Positions 30,070 through 43,800 of a DNA stretch of 64,000 nucleotides are shown here, one piece after another. Numbering within the stretch: the first letter of the stretch is position 1; each line of letters begins with the position of its first letter. The stretch covers positions 79,945 to 143,944 of the forward strand of contig NW_017802935.1 of assembly GCF_001625305.1 (NCBI RefSeq), in the 5' to 3' direction. The stretch is from Branchiostoma belcheri. Lineage: Eukaryota; Chordata; Leptocardii; Amphioxiformes; Branchiostomatidae. The translations under genes and the position numbers were made by a program. The notes beneath the pieces are model-generated. The model searched no databases, had not been told where the DNA came from, and saw only the letters and a program-made list of their open reading frames with translations.

Positions 30070-33000
30070 ATGTTGTACGTTTTCCTGGTCGACACCGGCA
30101 TCATGCTGACCTTTGACATGAGCCTGGCCCTCCAGCCGTGAGTAATATGATATCATAATAAGCTTGTCAGCAGGTTGTAATATGTTATCGTAATATGATA
30201 TCGTATTATGTTTGTGAGCAGGATGTAGATTTTAAGGGCATCCAATTTGAAATTTCAGGGCAGCAGCTAGAACCAGGATGAGAAAATCTGTCTGACATTG
30301 ACATATACTGACGTTTTTTAATGCATTTACGTCATAATTTCATACTTAAAGCCTTTAGAATAGGGTTATACATTCTGTTCAATTTCAGGGGGTTTTCTAG
30401 AAAAATTTAGCATGAGGGAGCAGATCGCAAGCATGACAAGGAACAAAGCGACCAAGGGTTTTATTTTAATAAGAGTAGCCACTTAGGGTTCAATTTGAAA
30501 ATTGGTATGAGGGAGCTGGCTGGTTACATGAGGGAGCAGCTCCCTAATTCCCCTGTTTAGAAAAAACCCTGCTATCTTATATCGTGCACACAAATTTTTT
30601 TTCTGTGCAAATATTTTTAGGTTAGGTGCACCAATGCCATTCCCAAGAATGAATTTCAAGCCTTGGAAGTCTGAATAATTTGTAGAAATACCCATCTGCA
30701 GTCTGCATTTTGCAGGGACATTTTCAATACTACAGAATAAAAATTAAGCAACCTGCAATTTTGCAGACTGAAAAAATCAGGCTAGGGTTCAATGGTGTTT
30801 ATTGTTTAAGAGCTCTTGTTACTATTAAATTGTCATATGGTATTGGGTTTAGGTCATTTGCAGAAAGTATTTCTGAATTGCAGAACAAAAGTTTGACATT
30901 CTGCAATATTGCAGAAGACTGGAAAAAAATTTCTACCCCTCAAAGATTTTGCACGAGAAAAAGATGTATGTTTCTTTGTGTTTCCTGTTTGTTTGAAGTT
31001 AAAACTTTTGATCCAACAGAAAGAAGTTCTCTCACCTAGAGCTTTCGACCAGTCACTCTGGTCTTCCTCAGTAGACTGACCCAGTGAGACTTGCAATTTA
31101 TCTCATGGCTTCTCTGAAGTGTCAGCCTAGTGAGGAAGACCAGAGTGACTAGTCTAAAGCTCTAGGTGAGAGAACTTTTTGTGCTGGCCCAAAAGTTTTA
31201 ACTCTAAACATGTAACTACGAACACAAATAAACTTTCATGATAGAAGGAAAAGGTGTATGTTTGTTTGTGTTTCCTGTTGTTTTGCAGAGTGAATGTCCT
31301 TCAGCAGGAGGTGGCCAGGTCTCTGTGTGTACCTGCGGACAAGCAGGTGATGCTGATCAGTGGAGGCGACATGCTGGAGAGCAAGTCTCGTGTGTGCAGC
31401 TACAGCGCAGGAACGGTGAGGATGTAGCACAAGTTTGCTCTTGTTTGTTTCTTTATTTTGCATAACCAGTAAATCACCTACTAGGCGTAACACATCAGTT
31501 TTGTACAGTAGGTACAAGCTCATGCTTAAGACTGGACTGTATGGTATGACCCACTCATGGTGGATTTTGACATGCTGGAGAGCAAGTCTCGTGTGTGCAG
31601 CTACAGCGCAGGAACGGTGAGGACACTAGTAAACGTGTATTCATTGTTTGTTTGAGGCTCATCGGCCCATAGTATACAGAGATACATACATAACATGACA
31701 CAAACACATCTAAAAGCAAACATACATCAAAGTATGTATAGATGAATGTAGCTGAGCTGTCCTGCGGCAAGGTGGCCCCCTTACGGTGGGCGGACCCATC
31801 TACAATAATGTCGCCAGAACAGACTAGAGGAAAAAGCCAGTCTGAACAAAGTAACCTATCAAGCGAGAGGCAAACAAATACAGCGATTTCTGGCGGTTGG
31901 CATCAAAAGTATTGTGTAGATCAGTAATAATATAATGTAAAACTAGTGTGTTACAATAGATCATGATCATACGTTGATGAAGGTTAGACATCCAGGTAAA
32001 CGATACTCGTAAGAAAATTCAAACTCTACTACTGGATCAGTTACGGATTTTTATTTATTTCCGGACGTTTCGAGTGACATCCATCACTCTTCTTCAGCGT
32101 CACAAATGAACAGAGAACCGATTCACTCTTATATACAAGTAACTAGAAAAAACAGTTAAACAACGGTCTGTAAGAAGCTTTATCATGTAAAAGAACGGTT
32201 CACTCGAAACGTCCGGAAATAAATAAAAATCCGTAACTGATCCAGTAGTAGAGTTTGAATTTTCTTACGAGGATCATGATCATAGTTTTGTCTAAAAACT
32301 ATCATTGGTTGGTTTATTGGTTGGCCGACTACTCTCTTTTCATAACCAAGGGCTGAATGAATTGCGAGGAGCTTACAGTGTTACAGTTGAAGGGACTGAA
32401 TTGGAAGGATTTGTAACGGCAGCCTTTCAGCACAATGAAGAAATGTGTAGGCAACAGTAAAGATGGGAGGATAATATCAGAGAATGCACCAGCATGTCAA
32501 GAAGAACAGAAAACTGAGAAGGGTGGAGAAAATTGGTTGTCAGACTAGGGGAAAGATTAAGATGTCATGGTGAATGTAGTTAAAGTAGATTTAGAGATTT
32601 CCAAGTTCTTGTATCAGTTCCTTACAAATAGACACATTGCCCATATCATAATGTAATAAAAGATATAATGGTTTATCACTTGTGTTGCAGGACACCAACC
32701 CAATCTTCCTGTTCAGTAAGGTGACCATCGAGTCTGCCGTGCCTCCGTCTCCTAGTGTGGACCTAGGGTCAGGTGAGTTATGCAGTCTTCTTGTTACACT
32801 AAGTGTCTTTGAGTATCCTCAATAAAACGGCTTTTATTTACACAAACTTTGACATAATTATGCTTTTCCCTCCAAGATTGTTACTGTCAGACCCAATTTT
32901 CAATAACACGGTTTTGATTTTAGGTTTTAGGTAGAGACTGAAATTTGTTTTGAAAACATGAAACTTTATTACAATGTTCATTTGTAAATGTGTACAAAAA

Positions 33001-36000
33001 TCCAGCCTTGGCAAGAGGCTGAATGTTACTAATCCCACAGGAATGCTGGCTCTAAAGCCACTGAAATGTGTGAATGCCAATGCTAGTTATGTACATTTGT
33101 TAGCCTGACAAATGTCTCTTGTGTTCCCTTCTATGCAGACTCTGACCCCAGACTACAGGTGGAAGGGTGCCTGAACATGCCTGCTACATACGAGACGGTG
33201 GTGGCTCGTGCACAACTGGCACTGGTACGGTATAATCATAACTATCAGAACTATGCTATCTTTATAATGATATGAATCTTTATTGCATATTCTTGCCCAG
33301 CTGGGCTAAATGCACAAGAGGATGTCCAGTATGTAAAACATGAGTATTTCATACTGAAACGCTATATTCTAATGCAAAGTGATAAGAATCTATACATTAC
33401 AACATGGAGGTAGAAAAAAGGAAAGGAGGGAGCTCAAACTTTCTGCCTATTGTCCGATGTTGGCCGCGGGCGTCAAAACTGTAATTGGCACGAACTTGTC
33501 AATTGCCCTGATTTGCGTAGCCCCCAGAGCGGCACACCAGAGTTTTCCATTGTTATTAATGTCAGTGACAAGACGGCATGCCCGGCATTTGACAACTATA
33601 ACTGTAGCAACTTTTATTCTACGGTAAGTTTGTATCAAATTTGAGGATTACTTCGATGAATGCAGGGAGGTAAGAAACGTGTATCAAAGACGACAAACTT
33701 GACGGAAGGCACGGCACTGCAACTATTTTCTAGTAACTAGACTTCATTGTTATTTCTAGTATCTTTATACCCCGATACTTCAAACAACAGGAGGTTAAGT
33801 ATCTTTGGTCAAATCCTTGCTTGAATCCTTGTTTGAGGAACATGCACCCTACCGGTAACCACAATCAACCAAAGAATTGAGCGCATGTGTCACTTCAAAT
33901 ATTTCCTCGTGGTAGAATAACAACAAGCAAGGATGTCCCGGTTACTACAAGAATGTCTCGTTTCTATTTGGGCCTTCGAGCACAAAATCCATTTCTACAC
34001 ACCTCCTCTGCTAGCAGAGAGGCACACAGCTTGCGTAGAATATGGCCACAAATAGTCCACTTTGTCCGGAAAAATCGCTACTTTGCCAGTTACGAAAGTT
34101 TGGAAAATGGACATAACATCGTCAACTATCCAGAATAATATCGGCATATCTAGAAAAAATCTACACAAATTCATACTAGACGATTGTATTTCGTTGAAAT
34201 GTTCCCGTTCTAAAATGTTCGATTCGAGCTTTACAAAACACAAAAAACGCAGTAACTCGCCCATTTTTCGTCGCACAACAAACATAAACATATCTTCGTA
34301 TCCGCCATTTCCCTCCGCTCCCGATGCTGACTTCTGCGCAACAATACGACGCAACCCAAATAAGGAAATGCTCGGAAACTCGGGTATGTCGGTCCCTGCT
34401 CGGAGTGGACTCGGCTACCGTCGCTGGCAGTGATGTCATTTTCGGCTCATTTGCATAGCCATATATGGAATTCTGGCGGGAGAGACCGCGGCGAACATAG
34501 GCATCAAACGAAGTACCGCCGGGCCGGCGGACAATAGAAACCAGCGGGATCTAGCGCCGCAAAACAAAAGGCCGCGGCGGGTGCTAAATACGTCCTCCCT
34601 CCTTTCCTTTTTTCTACCTCCATGATTACAACAATACTATATACTACCTATCATCTACTGTTAGTTGCCCTTTATAATATGTCCTCATGGTTCGGGCACA
34701 ACTGGCACTGGTAATTTGATCATGACTTTCAGAACTATGTTATATTACAGGGCTCGAAAAACTGGGTGCATGTGCACCTTAGTCAAGTGCACCCAAATTT
34801 GGAGCTGTGCACCGAATTTTTTGTAGGTTTAAGTACATTTGTATAGATGTTAAATGTACAGTACATGTATAGAAGTACAAATGCATATACTGCAGCTGCA
34901 TTTTGACAAATAGGAGGAAAGGAGGAATATAATACAATCATGTACACAAATGTCCCAGCTGTTGCCTGTGGTTTTAATACTTTAACCTTTTTAATACTTA
35001 AATACTTAAAGCAAAAGAACCCAACAAATTTGATGGTATTGTAGCACATACGAGGCGTTACTCTAAGAGCCGCCCCTTGCCCTACATTGTGAAACCCCTT
35101 AACGATTTACAAATGTATTATGTGTTTTTATCTTGTATGTACAATGTATGTAGAAGTTGCATTTCAATTTTATTCACAAATTAGCTAGAATGATCTTTTA
35201 AAGTTGTTATGGTCAGCATGGAATGTAATGAAATATGCAATTCAGCCTCCTGGCTGCAAAATGTTTTAATCAACAAACCAGTCATCATAACTTATAAGTT
35301 ATTACAGTTTATTATTCAATCAACAAAATCATACAAAAGCAGGGAATGCTGCATGCATCCCTGAATTGTGTAACTGATTTTTACAATAAGTTAAAAAAAA
35401 ACAATACAGGACAGGTACACAAAAAACACACTATATACAAATATGTACAAAACACCATTCACTCTGCTATATGCATGCAAATAGCAGGCATAGGTTTTCA
35501 GATACATGTATCAGCCATTGTCACTGGCATTGAAGAGTCTTACTGCGCAGTGAATGAAGGACTGTTTCAGGCGCAGGGTCCTCGCTTTGGGCAGAGTGAA
35601 CGTGTTGCTGTTCCTAAGCTGTCTCCCTGTGGCAGTCGCACGTTCAGGGGGAACAAGGTCGTGCAGAGGGTGACCAGGGTTCAGCATAGCTTTGAAGAGA
35701 TTTACTGCTGCTGACTCCCTTCTTTCCTTCAGGGTAGGTAGGTTTGGAACCGCCCGTCTACCACTACAGGAGATTATACGTAGGGCACGTTTCTGGACGC
35801 GTTCCATACTGGCGGACTGTTCTTCATTACACCCAACCAGCAGGACGTGTCCATACTCCAGGACGGGACGAATCAATGACAAATACACCTGAACCAGATC
35901 AACAACACTCATGCCTTGCTTGGTCAATAATCTCAGATAGTGTAGCCTACTGGAGGCCTTTGAAACGGTAGACTTCACATGATCTTGGAAAGAAAGTTTA

Positions 36001-39000
36001 CTGTCAAATGTAAAGCCAAGGCCCTTTGCTGTTCTAGTGACTGGAACAGGTTCACCTCCCAGAGACAGTGGCGGTATTGCAGGGATGTTTCTCTTGAAAC
36101 AGATCAGCAACGACTGACTCTTAAACATGCAGGACACGATTATGGATCACGATTATGATTTTGACATTTTGGTTTGTATATTTCTGTTCAGAAATTTATA
36201 TATGTTGTACGTTGTATCATTTGTTAACTTTTCAGTTATACTGATTTTCAGTTATACTGATCTCAGTTAACTTTTCTTATGTTACTTGACTGTATAATTT
36301 ACTTTTTTACAAATTGTTTTATGTTTACATGTCCCTGGGCCCTCTTGGAAATCAACAATACTGTTGAAGAGGCCACCCAGGTGTTTATAAGATGAAATAA
36401 ATAAATAAATAAGATACATCTATCTAGTGGAAATACATGTATCATGATCAGACGAGCATGAAAGCAAATATGCTGAGTCATGATATGACTGTTAGGCTTT
36501 GCTGTCCATGATTTAAGGTCTCATTCATGTATTACTCCGAGTGTACCCCCTAAAAGAGTACCAAGTCAAAAACTAAACGGCTGTATGAACGAGTGTTTTT
36601 ATTGGAGAGAATTTCCCCTTTAGCCATCCCAACTGATGTAAAACGTCAAAGCGGTGAAAGCTTGTTTGTAACTGATGAAATTAGGACATAATTGTCGGCA
36701 GCCGCGCGCTAGGTCGGACGTGCACAGTCCATTGTTGCGAGTTGTGCGGTCGTAGGTTTGCAGCGCGGGAGGGCCTCTTGCGGGCAGCCGCTAGTTGCAG
36801 TTTGTAATTCCCATAAAAGGGGATTGTGTGTATAGAAGTCGTTGGCTTAATTTTTTATGAGACGTAGAGTAAGTGTGCTCAACATAGCATGAAAGATATC
36901 AATTGATTTAATGTAGGATCATAGGGAACANNNNNNNNNNNNNNNNNNNNCGGTATTGCAGGGATGTTTCTCTTGAAAGAGATCAGCAACGACTGACTCT
37001 TCTTGCCATTCAACAACATGTCATTGTGATGTGCCCAGGTGTCAAGTTGAGTGGCTTCTGCTGACATAGAGTTCACTGTACTGCCAGTGTCCAAGGTGAT
37101 TGTCCTGGACAGACTCACATCGTCGGGCGTACCCCACATCTAAGGTATCCCTGTAGACTGTGGTGCGGGAACTCATGAATAACAGGAATAGATAGGGTGA
37201 CAGCACCCCACCTTGAGGTACCCCTGACGTGAGTGTTCTCCAACCGCTGAACTTGCCGTTTACAGAGACCCTCTGGGTGCGATCCTGCAGGTAGTTGTGT
37301 AACCAAGCTACCATACGTGGGTTTCTGACCACGTCGTTAACACGTTGAAGCAGGATCGCATGATTCACTCTATCGAAGGCCTTGCTCATGTCGGCGAACA
37401 AGGCCTGGACTGCGATGTTGTCTCTTGAGTCGAGGGCTGTCAACCACGTGTGCACCATCCTGATAGCAGCGAGGACGGTGGAAGAGCCCTTCAGGTAAGC
37501 GTACTGGTTGGTGATCACCGGAGTGATGGCAGGTAAGAGTCTTTTGAGAATACACCTCTCCAGTAGCTTGGCCAGAATAGGAAGGAGCGAAACAGGCCTC
37601 ATGTCACTCGGGTTAGCTGCTCCCCTAGACTTCGGGATGGGAACAACATTCGCTGCCTTCCAGATGCTTGGAGTTACACCCTGTTCGTATGAGGCATTGA
37701 ACAGGTGCGTTACGACAGGAGCCAGGTCCTCGGCGTACTGCTTCAGGGTCCATGTGGGTAGGTCGTCTGGACCACTAGCTTTGGTGGAGTTCAAGCTCTT
37801 AAGCAGGGCCTTAACCTCACCAATCGTGCACAGTTCAACTGCTTTGGCAGGACGTTGTAGGGGAAACAAGTACAGGTCATTTCCAGGGCACCACGCCTCA
37901 GAGAAGTGCTGGTTTAGGGCCTCAGCAACTTCGGGGTCAGATTTACCCTCAATGGTAATGTGCCTAGCTCTTTCCTGCGACCTACCAAGCTCCCGATTAA
38001 CAAAACTCCACCATTTCCGTGGGTCTTCCTGTTTCAGATGTTGTGCGAAATTTCTGTAATACCACCACTTTGCCTGTCTGATGGCGGTATCAGCTTTGTT
38101 CCTAAGAAGCTTCCACCGAGCAGATTTACCATGGCGTTTGAACTCCATGGTTCTTTCCCTGATGATACGTTTGACTCGCTCGGTCATCCACTTCTTGTCA
38201 CAGGCCCTCACAGAAGAGACTTTTACAGGAAGGTGGTTGTTTATCAGGGTCATGATGAGACTGTAGAAAACGTCAGCTTTCTGTTCAACAGAAGTGGCTT
38301 TGAAGACAGGAGACCAGTCCACCGTGGCCAGTGAGAGTCCCAGGTTCAACTATGCCACCGGAGTTGCCACCCTCCGCATTACCTTGGCTGGTTTGCTTCT
38401 TGGTGGTTGTTGTACACAGGGCGGTAGGAGAACGCAGGAGTGATCACTGGTTCCAACTGGTGGAAGGGTAAGTGGTTGTATCAAGTTTGCAGACCCTGTT
38501 TTGTCATTATTACAAGGTGGATGATATATGATGCCAAGGAAAAGAACTGGAACAGTACGAGGGAGCCATCTTGGCCTGACTTGTAGCCACATTACCTCTA
38601 GCGTATCAGTTTCGAGATCGTGCAGTCTTTTAGCTGGTATGTCATTAGCTATGAATGCAGCAACTCCACCACCTTTACCACAGAGTCTATCTTTCCTGAA
38701 CAAACATAGTATTACTTCTTTGCGCATTTCAGCAATTCCATGACCTTGCAAAGGACACAGTAAGGTCGTGTGAACAGCTGGTCCATGAACAGCACCTACA
38801 GCAGCAGGGCTGGGCAGCTGTCATCGCCAATCTCGAGGACTGCTCAAGGTTAGAAACTGTGACCCCGTGTTTTATTAGTGGTTTCCCCCAAAATGGCCAT
38901 GTAGAGTCCCTTACAATGTACAGTATACTGTACAGTGGGCATCCAGGCCCCCAAACCCTGTTTTAACCCCAAATCAAGTTGGTATCTCTACTTGTACATG

Positions 39001-40896
39001 TATCTGTATAGCTGGTTTATTGGCATAACACACCTGCTACCAAGCAGTCACTGTGGTACAATGTAGGTGTAGAAATTGAGCTATCTGCTGTTATTTTGTT
39101 GCAACAGCTGTAAACTGGATTGTAAATCTTTGAAAAGGGACACACAGTCAAAATTGCCAAAAAGACCACCAATGGGACAGTAAAATCTGGTCTATGTGGA
39201 CAGGTGGTCACTATAGTCAGGATTCTCGATGTGCCAATCCTGTAGGAAAAATTATCTAGTACATGTAGGCGGCCTCGAAAAAGGGGTCACACTGGCCTGG
39301 TGGTATGTAGACAGGTTTGACAAATTTTGGGGTAAGTCCCAATACTTTGTTAGTTAGTGTTGGAAGCTAAAGCTTAGTCTTCATTTCATAGGTTTGACTG
39401 TATATTGAACTAATGTCTCTTACATCGTATATAGGACACATTACTAATAGATGTAAACTATTCTTGCACAGCCAATTCAAGATCCGAGTAGACAGTTTTG
39501 AGGGTCTGTACAGCCAGTACCTGGTCACCAGACCAAAGTTCATGGACATCATTCAAACGTGAGTCTCTGTACTTTACTTTTTTGGTATTGCAAGTAATTG
39601 TTACAGGTAGCCAGTAATGGTTTATTGGTAAGAACACCCACAGCACAACACTGAAATGAGCTTTTCTGTTACAGTGAGGCAATGTTTAAGATACCAAACA
39701 TTTTAAAACGCTGAAGTCACATGAAATAGAAAGTTTTATCCCTGCTTGTTTAAAAAATCTTGTGAGGCCACACCAATTTAATTTTTTGGTTAACGGATTT
39801 TCCTAGAAAAATAATGGAGCGGGCGGGCGAAAAAAAAAAAAAATAAACGCAGGCCTAGGCATCCTATTATGGCCCAAAATGGTACGATAGAAGCCATGAA
39901 GTCAACACACCAGGCTGGTTCAAAATTTAAACAATGAATTTTGAACTTTTACTGATACCATTGCATTGAAAGATGGAATAACTGTACCAACTAGGATGAA
40001 AAGGACTGTTTTTAACTGTTCAGGGCAAAATATAAGCATTTTGCAGTTGATTTTGAATTTTTATTTTTATTTGCAAATCAGAAAAAAATGAAGCGGCAAA
40101 TCCGTTAACCAAGAAATTAAATTGGTGTGGCCTGATAGATAAAAAAAAATTGACATGAGGATTTACACGGTGCTCAGGATTTAATGGAGAGAATATTTCC
40201 AGAGTGGCAGATAGTTGTGACATGCTGGAAGTAGTTCTTACTTGGTATCCCATCTGTGTTGTCTCTCCAGGTTTCCCAACACAATAAAACTGTTAGAGAA
40301 GACCCCACTATTGTCCTGTCTACAGGGTGCTCCCATGCAGAGTATGTCTACAGTCATAATTGTGACATGCTGGCATTATGTTATAAGATGCTCTTTTGTA
40401 TCATATCCTAACAATTCTGTGTTCTCTCCCCAGGTTTCCCAACACCATAAAGCTCCTAGAGAAGATCCCCCTGCTGCCCTGTCTACAGGGCGCTCCCATG
40501 CAGAGTATATTTCCAGAGTGGCAGATATATAATGTATAAAATATGACATGTTGGAAGCATGGTAGTTGTTGTTACATCTATGTTCTCGTGTCCCCAGGTT
40601 TCCCAACACCATAAAGCTCCTAGAGAAGATCCCCCTGCTCCCCTGTCTACAGGGCGCTCCCATGCAGAGTATCCAGTCATCCGGCTGCAAATAAACATAA
40701 CTGCAAACATAAACATAGGCTTCCTCACACGTCTACCTTATGTTACAGGTTTCCCAACACGATAAAGCTGCTAGAGAAGATCCCCCTGCTGCCCTGTCTA
40801 CAGGGAGCTCCCATGCAGAGTATCCAGTCCTCTGGTGGGGTGGTCACCAGTCGCGTGTTTCACCCTCAAACTCTGCTGCAGTGGATCAACGCAAAG
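30070..40896 (+). CDS. rb1cc1: RB1CC1 N-terminal exons (ubiquitin-like and ATG17-like start)
   Basis: Seven exons give residues 1-238. The first ~75 residues (MLYVFLVDTGIMLTFDMSL, then VMLISGGDMLE and CSYSAGTDTNPIFLF) align with the ubiquitin-like N-terminus of vertebrate RB1CC1. LVHEQHLQQQGWAAVIANLE in exon 38733-38848 is a highly conserved block of the N-terminal dimerisation region, which binds ATG13/ULK1 in vertebrates. The ATG exon starts at 29943 after CTCTTCCAG, and the ATG at 30070 is preceded by GCGTCGCC, a good context. Confidence 0.93.
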
Positions 40897-43800
40897 GTAT
40901 GTAGCAGGGATAATACTAATGTTATGAAATTAAGGTAGTTTTTTTTTTAGCTTTTCTTCTGTTTAGCCTTCTCCTTTGCTGCCACTCCCCCTTACCAATA
41001 GAGAATTGGTTGGCAACTTCTATGTTCTAAATGTTTAAGTAATGGTCTAGGAGTTTGCATTGAAAAAACAGCACCAATTTTATGAGAGATCCTTTTGTAA
41101 GCAAGGGTTCTCTGAATAAGATATCTGAAGTCAAAATAAACATTCTGTTCATTTTTAATAAAAGTGTAACAGTTTATGTTACTGTTGATTAATGTTTCTG
41201 TCATCATTGTCAAATTGTACAGGTTCAGGTCAAGACATGTACACCTAACATACATGTAGACCCTCCTTCCCCATCATAGTGGAAACACCACATTGACATG
41301 TATTTCTCAGGTACATGTATAGTATCATCCTTTACTCATTTCTCTCCAGGACCCCAGCCATACCCTAGAGCAGCTGATGGAGCAGTGTGTGCGATGTATG
41401 GAACAGCTGGATGAGACTGTCCTACAGGGTCTCATGACAGAGTGCAACAATATTCTCAGTAAGTTACAAAAAAATGTTTTTAAATTATTTACCCATTGGT
41501 CAGCATGTCACAAGACCGAAGGCAACTCCAAGGTTACAGGTCATCTTTTCTCTACCTCAGAAACATCAATGCTAAGGGGCTTACAAGGGTTACCAAAAAA
41601 GCTTGAGAAATACATGTATATAGTATACAGTAAGTTTTTTTTTTGTCTCACATGATATACTGTTAGTACTTTTTTTCTTATCTTGAATTTACAGTTGAAT
41701 CAATTCTGTAGTACAGTAATTTGTGGTGTCAGTAATTTGCGGTGGAGAGGTCACCACAAAAATAAAACCACTGCCACTGCAAAAGTTTCTGCATTTACAG
41801 TATTTACCGAGTCTTTGTAATAACTAAGGCAAGGAAAGGTTTGAAATGTAGAACGCACAAAAACAAGAGAACTGTTGTGTTGCAGGTTCCTTAAACAACC
41901 CCCAGATGAAGGAGATTAAAGGCCTGGAGGACAGACTGTACGGGCTGGAACAGCTCATGGCAGGGACCAGGAAAATAGTGCAGGAGCAGGGAGACATGGC
42001 ACAGGTAAACATACAAACAAACAGACAAAATAAACAAACAAACAAACAAACAAACAAACAGGGACAGACTGTACGGGCTGGAACAGCTCATGGCAGGAAC
42101 CAGGAAAATAGTGCAGGAGCAGGGAGACATGGCACAGGTAAACAAACAAACAAACAAACAAACAAACAAACAAACAGGAACAGACGTTATTGGACTAGAA
42201 CAACTTACGGCAGGAACCAGGAAAATAGTTCAAGAACAGGGGGACATGGCTCAGGTAATAAAACAAACAAATAAACAGGTGCTGAAGGTCCTCAGAGAAA
42301 TGAACACAGTAGCATTGGACTATTTGGAGACCTCTATATCTCCTCTCCCCACCCCCCATATACAATGTAGATGCTAGAATATCCTTTATTATGCATATTG
42401 CCATGTAGCAGCACCGTTGCCACTAGTATCAATGGAGAAGTTAAAAAAAAAATATCCCCTGCCCTGTTCCCCAGGCTTTTGTACAGAACCAGAGCCGGTG
42501 CAGTAACCTCAGCGATCCCTCCATCCTCTGTGTGTGTGTGTGTGTGTGAGTGTGAGTAGAAAATGAGGCTAACAGCTGATTCTGCCTCCTGTTCCCAGGC
42601 TTTTGTACAGAACCAGAGTCGGTGCAGTAACCTAGGCGACCCCTCCATCCTGCCGGACCTGTGTGCCAGCCACCGTAAGCAGCTGCTGGTCATGCTCAAC
42701 AACCACAAACAGCTCAGGGACATCCGACGTCGATGTGTCATCGCTAAGGACGAACTGTCCGCAAACCTCCACACTAGACTGAGGCAAGTTAGAGATTAGC
42801 CTGACAACAAAAGTTTTTTTAACCTTGAAATCATCATTGTTATAAATTACATTTTAACTAATTGACGGTATACCGGTAAGAAAATATGGGTGGCCTGAAT
42901 GACTCAGGGACATCCGATGTTGATGACATTGTGTCATCGCTAAGGTCAGGACGAACTGTCCGCAAACCTGCACACTAGACTGAGGCAAGTTAACCTTACT
43001 ATATCATGCTTCTGTATCTGTATATCTGGTATAACTGCCCTTTGGCACAAGCTTCCATTGGCCAGGTGTCTAGAAGCTTAATGGCCAACACCTTTATGTA
43101 CAGAGAATTATTGTCAGATTGAGAACTGTTAGCACAGTGTTGGAAGTAGTGGACATGATATCGAGAGGCCATGTGTTCGATCCCTGTCATTCCTGGCTAG
43201 ACATTGTGTCATTGGAAAAGGCACTTCACACAACTGCTAATTTCCTAACTCCACCCAGGTGTAAAATGGGCACCTGACTCTGGTTGTGAAGGTAAAAAGC
43301 AATTGCAATACTACGCCCAGGATGCAGTAGAGTATACAGCCTGAAAAATAGCCCCAAAAAGGCAATGGGACTTTGCCTTTACCCTGTACCCTATACCTTT
43401 ACCCATTGGTGTAATAATGTGGAAATTCATTCCAGGTGGATCATGTACATAGAGAAGGCCATCTGTGAGCTGGACAGCAAACTCACCATCTACTACGAGA
43501 ACATCAAACGCCTGAAGAAGCGCCTGGAGATCGTGGAGCAGGTTGGGAACATGAACATGAACATAAACTTGACATTAATTAACCCACAAATTACAGAAAA
43601 AGTTGGATCCTTTGTCTTCCTTTGTCTTCAAAAAAGAAGTCAAACCCAGTAGTTTTTACTAGTAGTTTCTTAATAGTTATCAGTAGTTGTATGTGTAGTA
43701 ATTGTCTGTTTTTTTATACCACATTATGTTTCTTCTGTTCCTGCAATTAGCCCTCGGGCATGAATTTGCAATAAAACAATTATTTAATCTGTACTGAATA

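Noticed and set aside
33995-34433. Transposase in the hAT-like element
   Set aside because: The two overlapping ORFs on opposite strands show no catalytic or BED-finger motif.
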